Source: Eupransor demetentiae | Lineage (GTDB): Bacteria > Bacillota > Bacilli > Lactobacillales > Lactobacillaceae | Direction: 5' to 3' | Length of the DNA: 64,000 nt | Assembly: GCF_963930865.1 (NCBI RefSeq) | Contig: NZ_CAWVOH010000003.1 | Location: 1-64,000 of the forward strand | In this document: in pieces, positions 42,229-50,487 of the stretch | How positions within the stretch are numbered: the first letter of the stretch is position 1 | How the letters are laid out: each line of letters opens with the position of its first letter | Notes under the pieces: model-generated | Told to the model about the DNA's origin: nothing | The model's input: the letters and a program-made list of their open reading frames with translations, nothing else | The model's database searches: none | Position numbers and translations under genes: made by a program

Positions 42229-42233
42229 AAATA

Positions 42234-42262
42234 AAAAGCTTCCCAGAAGGGGAAGCTTTTTT
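42234..42262 (+). terminator. Bidirectional terminator
   Basis: AAAAAGCTTCCC/GGGAAGCTTTTT with an AGAAG-type loop. It serves both the membrane protein pair and the convergent CPBP gene. Confidence 0.92.
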
Positions 42263-42264
42263 CA

Positions 42265-43038
42265 TTACTTAATTGTATCCGCATTAATCTTGCGGACAAT
42301 CGCAGACTTTTTCTTGGTAACTAACAGATAAATGATTGGAATGACAATGACTAGAATCTTTAATATCGCGAATCCCTGGTTAAGGTGTCCGGCCAGGATG
42401 GCGTTGCTCATGACTGCCTCGGCGATGACGTCATCGAGGAAATGTAAGGCGATGGCGGGCCAAATTGATCCGAAGGTGACATAGGCAATGGCGTAGGAAA
42501 TACCGGCCCAGAAGGCGATGAAGCACTGCAAGAGGGTAATGCCAAGCGACGCATGGCTCAAGTTGGTCAAGTGCATTAAGGCAAAGATCAAGTTGGAATA
42601 GAACACGGCGCGGAAGGCGCCTTTTTTACCATCAGACTGTTTGAGGAAGTAGGTCAAAAACATGCCGAGTAGGACGCCGCGGGCCAAGAATTCTTCGGAA
42701 AAACCACCCATGGCGCCGGTCGCAAAGGAAGCGACTGGGTTTTGAGCGGAGAAGTAGGGGATGGCCAGGGCGATGACGACAATCCAGAAGGCTAGGCCCG
42801 ACCAGGTGAAGCTTTCCTTGAAGTATATCTTTTGCTTGGTCAGGAAGTAATTTAGTCCTAGAACGACGGCGACTTCGACCATTTTAAAGATGAAGTTGGC
42901 TTGCAATTGAGTCAGATGGAAATGGTAAAAAGACCAGTTCACGATGGCGTGAACGAAAACTTGCTGAATCAACAGTTCGAGGACAATGAAGGCGGCCGTT
43001 AGATAGAGCAAGCGCTTCAATTGTGGATTTTTAGTCAT
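42265..43038 (-). CDS. CPBP family intramembrane protease
   Basis: Multi-spanning membrane protein of the CPBP (Abi, type II CAAX-protease-like) family, 257 residues with about eight helices. The three catalytic motifs are intact: FSEEFLARG (EExxxR), FALMHL and a final AIALHFLDD. In lactic acid bacteria such proteins are often linked to bacteriocin self-immunity or peptide processing, but the substrate here is unknown. It stands alone on the minus strand, apart from the four tandem copies 13 kb away. Confidence 0.85.
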   Translation of the reverse strand: MTKNPQLKRLLYLTAAFIVLELLIQQVFVHAIVNWSFYHFHLTQLQANFIFKMVEVAVVLGLNYFLTKQKIYFKESFTWSGLAFWIVVIALAIPYFSAQNPVASFATGAMGGFSEEFLARGVLLGMFLTYFLKQSDGKKGAFRAVFYSNLIFALMHLTNLSHASLGITLLQCFIAFWAGISYAIAYVTFGSIWPAIALHFLDDVIAEAVMSNAILAGHLNQGFAILKILVIVIPIIYLLVTKKKSAIVRKINADTIK

Positions 43039-43186
43039 GTGAGCTCCCTTGAAAATTTATTTTTCTAACTGGTAGTATAGCACGCTGAAGCCCTTTATTT
43101 TGCATAATTGACGGAAAATTTTGCCGCCTTATCATGTGATTTTTTGAGCCCGAAAAAAGCGCTAAAATAATCGGCAGGAGTCATTT

Positions 43187-43828
43187 ATGAAGACAAAATT
43201 CAAACAATTTAGCCTGCGACTTTTGCTATCGGCAGTGGGGACGACCATCATTGCCTTTGGCATCGTTTGCTTTCGCTTGGCAAAGTTGGGCATTGATCCG
43301 GATACTGCTGCTAACATTGGCGTTTCGAGTACCTTTCATTGGTATCTGGGGAACTATCAGTTGGCAGTTAATCTGATTTTGTTTCTGCTTGTGGCGGCCT
43401 TTGACCGGACGCAATTTGGCCTGGGGACCTTGATTAACATGTCCTTGCCGGGCTATATCATTGCGGAACTGACGCCGATTTTGATGGCGCGGACGGACCG
43501 TTGGATTATCCACGGTGGCTTGCTGATTCAATTGGCCATTTTTGTTTTTGCCATCTTTTGCTTTTCGCTGGGCATTAGCATTTACATGAGCAGTCGGATG
43601 GGCGTGTCGCCCTATGATTCGGTGGCGGCCCTGTTTGAGAAAAAAGGCTGGCTGGCCTATCGCTGGGTTCGGACGATTCAAGATGTTTTGTTTTGCATTA
43701 TTGCTTTTATTTTCGGCGGACCGCTGGGTATTGGAACCGTTTTGATTGCGTCCTTATCGGGCTATTCGATTCAAGCCTGGTTGCGCCTATATCGTTATGT
43801 TAAAAAGAGCCACCGCTCAGCACGGTGA
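43187..43828 (+). CDS. YczE/YyaS/YitT-type membrane protein
   Basis: A 213-residue protein with about five or six membrane segments. It has a pattern seen in the YczE-like integral membrane family: an early LGIDPDTAANIG, then SRMGVSPYDSVAALF, and a late GGPLGIGTVLIASLSGYSI. The Gly-x-Ser-Pro-Tyr-Asp element is the clearest signature. Function of the family is poorly defined. It starts after GGCAGGAG and ends at a terminator shared with the convergent amidotransferase gene. Confidence 0.72.
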   Translation: MKTKFKQFSLRLLLSAVGTTIIAFGIVCFRLAKLGIDPDTAANIGVSSTFHWYLGNYQLAVNLILFLLVAAFDRTQFGLGTLINMSLPGYIIAELTPILMARTDRWIIHGGLLIQLAIFVFAIFCFSLGISIYMSSRMGVSPYDSVAALFEKKGWLAYRWVRTIQDVLFCIIAFIFGGPLGIGTVLIASLSGYSIQAWLRLYRYVKKSHRSAR

Positions 43829-43835
43829 CTCTTTT
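43803..43835 (+). terminator. Bidirectional terminator
   Basis: AAAAGAG-CCACCG/CGGTGACTCTTTT with a GCTCAGCA-type loop; it lies between the YczE-like gene and the convergent amidotransferase gene. Confidence 0.9.
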
Positions 43836-44499
43836 ATTTTGTGATGTAATCGAAAATCTTGAAGATGGCAGCCTTGTTGTCGGGTGAAATCTCGGCATCC
43901 AGAATATCCTGGGCATTTTGCCCGAGGACGGAGCCTTCGATGTAATCGCCGTCGTTGACGACCATTTCACGGATGTTCGTTTTTTCTGGCTCTAAATGAC
44001 ATTGTAGGCCAACAATTCGACCATTCATGACAAATCCCTGGTTGCGCAGCACTTCGTTGGAATACAATACTTCTGCATCCTGTGGAATTTCAAACATTTC
44101 TTCGTGCCAGTGAAGGACGTTGAGCTGCTTGGGTAGTCCGGGGATGGTGTTGGTTTGCAAATCAACGGGACCCCAGCCAACTTCCTTGGCGGGCGCCTTG
44201 CCGATTTTGTAACCTAGCACTTTCGAGATCATTTGGGCACCGTAGCAGGCGCCGTAGACGGGCTTGTCGGCTTCAATAATCTCTTTGACAAGGGCCCTTT
44301 CCTGGCGAATCCAAGGTAAATCGTCGTTGGGACTCATCGGTCCACCGAGGATGACGAGTAGGTCTGTTTCTTCGGCCTTGGGTAATTTACCGAACTGGTA
44401 GGGGTGGTAAATGTAGACCTCGTGCTGGTGCTTATCGGCCCAGTCCAAAATGGCTCCGGGCCCTTCGTTAGGCGTGTGTTGCAGAATATTAATGCGCAT
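43834..44499 (-). CDS. Class I glutamine amidotransferase-like protein
   Basis: A 221-residue stand-alone GATase1 domain. It shows the nucleophile elbow YGACYGAQ, the oxyanion region ILGGPMSP, and the catalytic His-x-Glu in LQCHLEPE. Such proteins (GMP-synthase-like) hydrolyse glutamine, or act on gamma-glutamyl compounds, without a linked synthase. The true acceptor is unknown. The start ATG at 44499 follows GGAGGG eight bases upstream; an in-frame ATG six codons earlier lies before that site. A promoter with TTGTAT and TATACT is upstream. Confidence 0.85.
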   Translation of the reverse strand: MRINILQHTPNEGPGAILDWADKHQHEVYIYHPYQFGKLPKAEETDLLVILGGPMSPNDDLPWIRQERALVKEIIEADKPVYGACYGAQMISKVLGYKIGKAPAKEVGWGPVDLQTNTIPGLPKQLNVLHWHEEMFEIPQDAEVLYSNEVLRNQGFVMNGRIVGLQCHLEPEKTNIREMVVNDGDYIEGSVLGQNAQDILDAEISPDNKAAIFKIFDYITK

Positions 44500-44574
44500 T
44501 AAAAAACCCTCCTGCACTTGCGTGCCAACGGCAATTTGATACGGGTTTCGCCTGCATATGCCCTTAATAGGGAT

Positions 44575-44602
44575 AGTATAACACCATGTTTTTCTTATAC
44601 AA
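44575..44602 (-). promoter_or_regulatory. Promoter of the amidotransferase gene
   Basis: On the minus strand TTGTAT (44602-44597) and TATACT (44580-44575) are 16 bp apart. Confidence 0.7.
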
Positions 44603-44603
44603 A

Positions 44604-44626
44604 TAAAAAAGCTCCTAGCGGAGCGT
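44604..44626 (-). terminator. Terminator of the arginine operon
   Basis: On the minus strand GCTCC-GCTA-GGAGC is followed by six T residues, just after the 57-codon gene. Confidence 0.9.
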
Positions 44627-44629
44627 CTA

Positions 44630-44803
44630 TTATGATTGATCTGCCAAGGCCGTTACAAGGGAAGCTAGCACGTCTAAAGCTGAGATTGACGGGATTTCGG
44701 GTTGATTGGCTGAACCGAAATAATTGAATTCCGTGCTTTGGCCAATGACGAGTGGGCCTGAACTAGTGGGTAGGATTTCTTGGATGGATGGTTTCTTTGA
44801 CAT
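44630..44803 (-). CDS. 57-residue protein of unknown function at the end of the arg operon
   Basis: Short gene found by reading the argD-downstream region on the minus strand. The ATG (44803-44801) is preceded by AAAGGAG with seven bases between, and it starts 12 bp after the argD stop. The frame ends at TAA, four bases before a strong terminator. The product starts MSKKPSIQEILPTSSGPLVI and ends ASLVTALADQS; it is soluble, mildly acidic and lacks cysteine or membrane segments. The good ribosome binding site, operon position and terminator argue for a real gene. I do not recognise it. Candidates would be a regulator or partner of an arginine enzyme, but this is speculation. Confidence 0.75.
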   Translation of the reverse strand: MSKKPSIQEILPTSSGPLVIGQSTEFNYFGSANQPEIPSISALDVLASLVTALADQS

Positions 44804-44815
44804 AAATTCTCCTTT

Positions 44816-45961
44816 CTAAGCAGGGCTTAGTTCCTGGATTGCAATGGCAATACTTTCTACTGCAGTTTTGAGCGCAGTTTCATCAATAATCAAGGGCGGT
44901 AAAAGACGTAGGGTGTTGCCACGGGCCGATAGGGTCAAAATACCCTTTTCCTGTAGCTTGCTGATGACATCTTTGACGGGTAGAGCGGCATCTAGATGAA
45001 TGCCGACCATGAGGCCAAGGCCGGAAATTGAAAGCACGGCGGGCAGTGGCTTGATTTTGGCATCTAACTCGGCGAAAAGCTTTTCACCTTTTTCTTGAAC
45101 GGTTGCCAAGAAAATAGGCGTTAATTGTGCCAAAACTTGATTGGCGGCCGCCATGACGACTGGATTGCCACCGAAGGTATTACCGTGATCACCGGGTTTG
45201 AAGTGGGCCGCGACTTCGGCTTTGGCGAGCATGGCGCCAACTGGTAAACCATTGCCGAGTCCCTTAGCAACCGTGATGATGTCAGGCTGGAGGTCGAAGG
45301 CTTCATGGGCGAACTTGTAGCCGGTCCGGCCCATCCCCGACTGCACTTCGTCAATAATCAAGAGGGCACCGGCGGCCTGACACTGCTTTTGAATGGCTTG
45401 TAACCAGTCTTTTTTACCAGTATTGACGCCCCCTTCACCCTGGACGACTTCTAAAATGACGGCAGCGGTTTCAGCATCGATGGCTTTTAGAGCGGCCTGG
45501 TCGTTATAGTCCAGTAGCTGAACGTCTGCGATTAGGGGGCCAAAGCCTTCTTGGATATGGGGATAACCCGTTACGGATAGGGAACCAATGGTACGCCCGT
45601 GAAAGCCTTCCTGAAAGGCGATGACCTTGCTTTTGCCCGTTGCCTTGTGGGCGAGTTTCAAAGCGGCTTCGTTGGCCTCCGTTCCGGAATTACAAAAGAA
45701 GGACTGATAGCCTGCTGGATTTAACTTTTCAGCGACTGCGGTTGCCATGGCGTTCGGGTACAAGTTTGACAAGTGCCAAACCTTCTTCAACTGAGCAGAG
45801 ACAGCCTCGTATATTGGCTTGTTCGAGTATCCTAAATTGCAAACGCCAATCCCCGAAGTGAGGTCGAGATAAGTTTTGCCGGCCTTATCGACTAGATGAA
45901 AGTCGTGGCCGTCGACCAATTCGATGGGGAAGGGCTGATAGGTATTCATAATGGGATTCAT
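44816..45961 (-). CDS. argD: Acetylornithine aminotransferase
   Basis: PLP enzyme that transaminates N-acetylglutamate semialdehyde to N-acetylornithine. The 381-residue product has the cofactor-binding SGTEANEAALKLA, IIDEVQSGMGRTG with its aspartate, and the Schiff-base lysine in TVAKGLGNGLPVG. The ATG at 45961 is chosen because AAAGGAG lies just upstream within the end of argB; a longer frame only shadows argB. It comes last among the recognised enzymes and is followed by a small uncharacterised gene. Confidence 0.95.
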   Translation of the reverse strand: MNPIMNTYQPFPIELVDGHDFHLVDKAGKTYLDLTSGIGVCNLGYSNKPIYEAVSAQLKKVWHLSNLYPNAMATAVAEKLNPAGYQSFFCNSGTEANEAALKLAHKATGKSKVIAFQEGFHGRTIGSLSVTGYPHIQEGFGPLIADVQLLDYNDQAALKAIDAETAAVILEVVQGEGGVNTGKKDWLQAIQKQCQAAGALLIIDEVQSGMGRTGYKFAHEAFDLQPDIITVAKGLGNGLPVGAMLAKAEVAAHFKPGDHGNTFGGNPVVMAAANQVLAQLTPIFLATVQEKGEKLFAELDAKIKPLPAVLSISGLGLMVGIHLDAALPVKDVISKLQEKGILTLSARGNTLRLLPPLIIDETALKTAVESIAIAIQELSPA

Positions 45962-45962
45962 C

Positions 45963-46700
45963 TTAGGCTCCTTTCGATTGAGCGAGTAATGTGCCAGGGT
46001 GGTTGATTTGGTCAGTAATGCGGACACTTTGGACGCCGGCATGGAGGACTTCGCAAGCGGCCGTGACCTTGGGAATCATGCCGCCAGTAATTTCCTTAGC
46101 TGTGATAAAGTCCTGGATGTCGCTTGGCGATGCTTGCTTAAGGACTTGACCATCAATCTTTAGCCCAGCTACATCGGTCAGCAAAATCAATTCTTCTGCT
46201 TTTGCCAAAATTGCGACTTCCTGTGCCACGGCATCGGCGTTGATGTTTAAAATCTGCCCGGCAGGTCCTTGGCCAAGCGAGGCGAGGAGGGCAATCTTTC
46301 CAGCAGGTAATTTGGTAAAGACGTCTTCGTCCCATCCCGTCACTTTGCCAACCTCGCCATACAGTGCTTGGTCCAAATAATCGGCTTGCAGCGGGATTTT
46401 CCCCTTTGAGTTCAAACGAGTGACTTCCAGCCCGTGTGCCTCCAATTGACTGGCAAAAAAGGGTTGCACCAGATCGGCCAAAACCCCCTGGGTGAGTTCA
46501 AGCATCTGAGCATCTGTCTTTCGGATGCCGTCGATTTTTTCAGTAACTTGATGAAAAAAATCTGCCACTTGGCTAATCAAGAGTCCCCCGCCGTGAACGA
46601 TGAGCACGCTTTGACCAGCGGTAGTCCACTCGGCTAATTGCTGATAAAATTGTTCATTTAAAGCGGGGATGGCGTTTCCACCAATCTTGATGACATTCAT
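45963..46700 (-). CDS. argB: Acetylglutamate kinase
   Basis: Phosphorylates N-acetylglutamate in the second step of arginine synthesis. The 245-residue product begins MNVIKIGGNA, with the phosphate-binding lysine and glycines, followed by LIVHGGGLLIS and ILLTDVAGLKIDG. A C-terminal KEITGGMIPKVTAA stretch is also typical. GAGGA is six bases upstream. It begins two bases after argJ and runs to within one base of argD. Confidence 0.96.
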   Translation of the reverse strand: MNVIKIGGNAIPALNEQFYQQLAEWTTAGQSVLIVHGGGLLISQVADFFHQVTEKIDGIRKTDAQMLELTQGVLADLVQPFFASQLEAHGLEVTRLNSKGKIPLQADYLDQALYGEVGKVTGWDEDVFTKLPAGKIALLASLGQGPAGQILNINADAVAQEVAILAKAEELILLTDVAGLKIDGQVLKQASPSDIQDFITAKEITGGMIPKVTAACEVLHAGVQSVRITDQINHPGTLLAQSKGA

Positions 46701-46702
46701 AC

Positions 46703-47890
46703 TTAATCCTCGTAGGCGGCATTGATTTCAACGTACTTGTAGGTCAGGTCGCAGCCCCAGGCGAGGCCTTTGCCCTGGCCGACGTTTAGGTCGACACTAA
46801 TTTTGATTTGATCTTGATCGAGCCACTTGGCTAAGGCAGCGCTGTTAATTTTTTGTAGCTCGCTATTTTGAACAAGGACTTGGTCGCCAACTTGAATGGA
46901 GAGGTGACTGGGATCAACAGCGGCTTGGGTTTGCCCGATTGCTTGGACGATTCGGCCCCAGTTGGCGTCTTGACCAAAAATCATGGCCTTAATCAAATTG
47001 GAGCCAACGATGGCCTTTGCGACCTGTAAGGCCTGTTGATTATTGGCAGCGTGCAGAACTTTAGCTTCAATTAATTTCGTAGCGCCTTCACCGTCGGCAG
47101 CCACCATTTTGGCCAACGTAACCAACACGGTTTTGAAGGCTTGGATGAAGTCGGCTAACTGGGGATGTTTGGCGTTCAAAACTTGATTACCGGCCACTCC
47201 GTTTGCCATGACCAAAACCATATCGTTGGTCGACATGCAGCCATCGACCGTGATTTGATTAAAGGAGGTCGTGATTTCTTGACTCAGAATTCCTTGCAAA
47301 ACGCCAGGATCAACTGCTGCATCAGTACTAATGAAGGTTAGGGTAGTGCCCATGTTGGGGTGAATCATGCCCGATCCTTTGGCAAAACCAGTTAGGGTAA
47401 CCATCTTGCCATCGAGCTCCAATTGGACTGAAATCTTCTTGGCATGGGTGTCGGTGGTCAAAATCGCTTCGGTGGCGGTTGTCTTATCGGTCAGCTTTAG
47501 ATGGGCGAGACCGTTTTTGAACTTAATCATGTTGAGCTGCTTGCCGATGATGCCAGTTGAGGCGACTCCGGCCAAACTTGGGTCAATATCTAATTTTTCT
47601 GCGACCATATTCGCTTGGCTAGTAGCATTGCGAAGCCCTTCAGCCCCCGTAAAGGAGTTGGCATTACCGGAATTAATGACGACGGCCTGGAGTTGGTGTT
47701 TAAGGTTGATTTTGTACTTGGTTAGCTGCAGGGGTGCGGCTTGAAACTGGTTTTTGGTGTATACCCCAGCTGCGGCAGCCGGCACATCCGAAACTAGCCA
47801 GGTTAAATCGAGCTGATGGTCAGGCTTAAAGCCCGCTGTGGTGGCGTCGGAGTGGAATCCCTTTGGCCAAGTAAATGGAATTTCTTTCAT
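46703..47890 (-). CDS. argJ: Bifunctional ornithine acetyltransferase / N-acetylglutamate synthase
   Basis: Transfers the acetyl group from acetylornithine to glutamate, recycling it. The 395-residue product is a self-cleaving precursor. The cleavage region reads KGSGMIHPNMGTTLTFIST, so the peptide broken would be Gly-Thr, keeping the threonine nucleophile where most enzymes have Ala-Thr. NSGNANSFTGAEG and the ANWGRIVQAIGQ segment are family marks. AGGAGG precedes the ATG. No separate argA is present, so ArgJ may also start the pathway. Confidence 0.95.
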   Translation of the reverse strand: MKEIPFTWPKGFHSDATTAGFKPDHQLDLTWLVSDVPAAAAGVYTKNQFQAAPLQLTKYKINLKHQLQAVVINSGNANSFTGAEGLRNATSQANMVAEKLDIDPSLAGVASTGIIGKQLNMIKFKNGLAHLKLTDKTTATEAILTTDTHAKKISVQLELDGKMVTLTGFAKGSGMIHPNMGTTLTFISTDAAVDPGVLQGILSQEITTSFNQITVDGCMSTNDMVLVMANGVAGNQVLNAKHPQLADFIQAFKTVLVTLAKMVAADGEGATKLIEAKVLHAANNQQALQVAKAIVGSNLIKAMIFGQDANWGRIVQAIGQTQAAVDPSHLSIQVGDQVLVQNSELQKINSAALAKWLDQDQIKISVDLNVGQGKGLAWGCDLTYKYVEINAAYED

Positions 47891-47902
47891 ATTAAATACC
47901 TC

Positions 47903-48931
47903 CTAAAAGGCTAATGGCTGTAAATGCAAACCAGCCGTGCTGGAAAAGTCAAAGAGTTGGTTGAAGTTTTGGACGGCCTGTCCGGATGCCCCCTTGAGCA
48001 TGTTGTCAATTACCGAAACGACGAGTAGGTACTTCGTTTCAGGATTGTAAGCCAGGCCAATGCGGCAGTTGTTTGTGCCAACGACGGACTTTAGGTCAGG
48101 TAGCCCTTCTTCTTGAATGAAAACAAAGGGTGCGTTGGCATATTGTTCTCGGAAGGCTTGTTCGAGTTTTTCCTCCGTAATGCCAGCTTTAACCTTGACG
48201 TAGATTGAAGCCATAATGCCACGGTCAACCGGAACGAGGGTCGTCATGAACTGGAGCTGTTTAACATCAGGATTCCAGCTTTGCAGCATCTGTAGAATTT
48301 CTGGAATGTGCTGGTGCTGATTGGGCTTGTAGACTTGGAGATTTTCATTGGCTTGGACGAAGTGGTTCGCCTTTTTCAAAGCTTTACCGGCACCGGTTAA
48401 ACCGGACTTGGCATCGACTAAAATACTGTCAACTTCAATCAAGTTCTGCTTCACCAAGGGCGCCAAACCAAGCAAAGTGGCGGTGGGGTAGCAGCCAGGA
48501 TTGGCTACATAGTGCTGACCTGGATTTTCTTTGAGGTCGGCCAAGCCATAGTAGGCCTGGGCCAGAGCATCCTTGCTAGCGGCATCCTTTTGATACCACT
48601 TTTCGTACTGGGCTGGATTTTTTAAACGAAAGTCACCCGATAGGTCAATGACAGGGAAGTTGGCGGCCAAATAGGGTTGCGCCCAGTGGCTGCTCACGCC
48701 GGCGGGCGTTGCCAGGAAGAGGACGTCGTTTTCTTCCATGATGGCCCCGCTGTCATAGGGTTTGGCCAGAGCAGTAACTTCACTCAAGCGTGGGTTTAAC
48801 TTTGCTACGTGTTCGGGCTTTTCCAAATCGTGTTGGTAAATCTGGATGGCCTCAACCTTGGGATGTTGGCTGAGCAAGTAATAAAGCTGTAGGCCGGCAT
48901 AACCGGTAATTCCTGTCAGGGCGACTTTCAT
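47903..48931 (-). CDS. argC: N-acetyl-gamma-glutamyl-phosphate reductase
   Basis: NADPH-dependent reductase of the third arginine step. The 342-residue product has the dinucleotide-binding start ALTGITGYAGLQL and the catalytic cysteine in NPGCYPTATLLG. AAGGAG lies upstream of the ATG at 48931; a longer frame upstream shadows argF. It starts 11 bp after the argF stop. Confidence 0.96.
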   Translation of the reverse strand: MKVALTGITGYAGLQLYYLLSQHPKVEAIQIYQHDLEKPEHVAKLNPRLSEVTALAKPYDSGAIMEENDVLFLATPAGVSSHWAQPYLAANFPVIDLSGDFRLKNPAQYEKWYQKDAASKDALAQAYYGLADLKENPGQHYVANPGCYPTATLLGLAPLVKQNLIEVDSILVDAKSGLTGAGKALKKANHFVQANENLQVYKPNQHQHIPEILQMLQSWNPDVKQLQFMTTLVPVDRGIMASIYVKVKAGITEEKLEQAFREQYANAPFVFIQEEGLPDLKSVVGTNNCRIGLAYNPETKYLLVVSVIDNMLKGASGQAVQNFNQLFDFSSTAGLHLQPLAF

Positions 48932-48941
48932 AATGATCTCC

Positions 48942-49973
48942 TTAAATCTTTGGTATAAATTGGCTGCCAAGGGTGGCGGCCATGATGGCTTTGATGCCGT
49001 GCTTACGATTTTCAGCTTCGTCGAATTGACGGCCGTACTTTGAGCGGAAAACTTCGTCAGTAATTTCGAGTTCCTTCAAACCAAATTCGGCATAAATCTT
49101 CTGGCCGACCTTGGTTTCCAAATCGTGGAAGGCGGGAAGACAGTGAAGGACAATCAATTTGCCGTCGATGTTGCCAGTCTTTTCCAGTGCGGCTTGGTTA
49201 AGTTGGTAGGGCAGCAGGGCCTTGATTCGTTCCGCCCATTTGTCTTCGCCCATTGAAACCCAAACGTCGGTGGTGACGACGTTGGCCTTAGCTAGTCCTT
49301 CGGCTAAGTCCTCCGTAACTTCGATTTTGGCACCGGATTCTTCTGCATATTGTTGCGCGAGTTCCACAACTCCGAAGGCCGGCTGCAAATCTTCGGGCGC
49401 CACCATGGCGACGTTGAGACCAACCATGGCCGCACCGACCAACAAACTGTGGGCAACGTTGTTGCGGGCATCCCCGAGGTAGGTGAGCTTGATGCCTTCG
49501 AAAGTACCGAAGTTTTCCTTGATGGTCATCAGGTCGGGGATGGTTTGAGTGGGGTGCCAGTCATCCGTTAGGCCGTTCCAAACCGGGACGCCGGAATACT
49601 TGGCCAAATCTTCAACCGTTTCCTGCTTGAAGCCACGGTATTCGATGGCATCGTACATGCGGCCCAGCACCTTGGCCGTGTCCTCCAACGATTCCTTGTA
49701 GAAGAGGTGGATGTCATCCTTGCCAAGGAAAACTGGATTCGCCCCAAGCTCGAAGGCTGCCGTCGTGAAGGCTGAACGGGTTCGCGTGGAACCCTTTTCG
49801 AAAAGAAGGGCGATGTTCTTACCCGCCAATAGCGGCGTGTGGATGTTTTGCTGGGCTTCTGCCTTGAGGTGCAAGCCGTAGTCAACTAGGTAGTTGAGCT
49901 CAGCGGGTGTTAGGTCGCTTTCGGCGAGTAAGCTGCGACCGTGAAATTGGTTTGAAAAAAATGTCTTTGTCAT
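48942..49973 (-). CDS. argF: Ornithine carbamoyltransferase
   Basis: Makes citrulline from ornithine and carbamoyl phosphate. The 343-residue product has the carbamoyl-phosphate sites STRTR and HPTQ, and the ornithine-binding HCLPAFHD. It could also work in catabolic arginine deiminase pathways (arcB). Its place as first gene of an argFCJBD operon under an anabolic T-box leader favours biosynthesis. argG, argH and carbamoyl phosphate synthase are not in the window. AGGAGG precedes the ATG. Confidence 0.94.
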   Translation of the reverse strand: MTKTFFSNQFHGRSLLAESDLTPAELNYLVDYGLHLKAEAQQNIHTPLLAGKNIALLFEKGSTRTRSAFTTAAFELGANPVFLGKDDIHLFYKESLEDTAKVLGRMYDAIEYRGFKQETVEDLAKYSGVPVWNGLTDDWHPTQTIPDLMTIKENFGTFEGIKLTYLGDARNNVAHSLLVGAAMVGLNVAMVAPEDLQPAFGVVELAQQYAEESGAKIEVTEDLAEGLAKANVVTTDVWVSMGEDKWAERIKALLPYQLNQAALEKTGNIDGKLIVLHCLPAFHDLETKVGQKIYAEFGLKELEITDEVFRSKYGRQFDEAENRKHGIKAIMAATLGSQFIPKI

Positions 49974-49993
49974 GATGAAATCCTCCTGAAAGT

Positions 49994-50280
49994 AAAAAAA
50001 CGTCCTCTTGAAAATTAATTCAAGAGGACGTCGTTACGCGGTACCACCTCAGTTTCCATCCAGCTCACGCATAGACGGCTCACAAAGTTCACAAAAAGAA
50101 CTTTAAGCGATAACGGGCTAGACCGAGCCCTTCTACTCGTTTCGAAGGGTAACTCACGGGTACGATCAAGTCAGTTTGTTTGGCCGGTTCTCACGAATTA
50201 ACATCCAGCTTTTCTGTGAAAACAAATCCAACTTGAATTCCCGATCATTGCTTTAGATTAGATTGGGTAAATCTGATTGG
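49994..50280 (-). promoter_or_regulatory. T-box riboswitch controlling the arginine operon
   Basis: Read on the minus strand, the leader holds the T-box core GAGGTGGTACCGCG (plus 50037-50050). It is followed by a strong terminator stem GACGTCCTCTTGAA/TTCAAGAGGACGT and a T-run (plus 49994-50032). A candidate specifier is CGT in TTGATCGTACC (plus 50164-50162), an arginine codon, in keeping with the downstream genes. By family knowledge, uncharged tRNA-Arg would prevent termination when arginine is scarce. The specifier location is less sure than the T-box and terminator. Confidence 0.88.
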
Positions 50281-50284
50281 CACA

Positions 50285-50313
50285 ATCATAAGCGATGTAA
50301 AATAAGCTGTCAA
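50285..50313 (-). promoter_or_regulatory. Promoter of the arginine operon
   Basis: On the minus strand a perfect TTGACA (50313-50308) is 17 bp from TATGAT (50290-50285), directly upstream of the T-box leader. Confidence 0.88.
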
Positions 50314-50406
50314 CGTTTTTATTAAAATATGCTCATAATTATCTTAATTTAACAAAGTAATAAATGCATCAGGCCTGAGGTCAGTGGGGATTTATTAGAT
50401 TTTGAA

Positions 50407-50456
50407 ATTATGGCCATAAAAACCACCCTTAGCCATAATATGCTATCCTGATAGCA
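50407..50456 (+). repeat. Two inverted repeats upstream of a small membrane protein gene
   Basis: ATTATGGC (50407-50414) is repeated inverted as GCCATAAT (50432-50439). A second perfect palindrome, TGCTAT-CCTG-ATAGCA, follows at 50441-50456. They occupy the intergenic region between the arg promoter and the 50488 gene, where an operator would sit. Apart from these and the arg promoter, the region 50314-50487 shows nothing recognisable. Confidence 0.55.
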
Positions 50457-50487
50457 CTAGTTTGAATCCATCTCGAAAGGTTAATCC

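Noticed and set aside
43226..43681. 151-codon open frame antisense to the YczE-like gene
   Set aside because: Gln/Asn/Arg-rich mirror of a membrane protein; no supporting signals.
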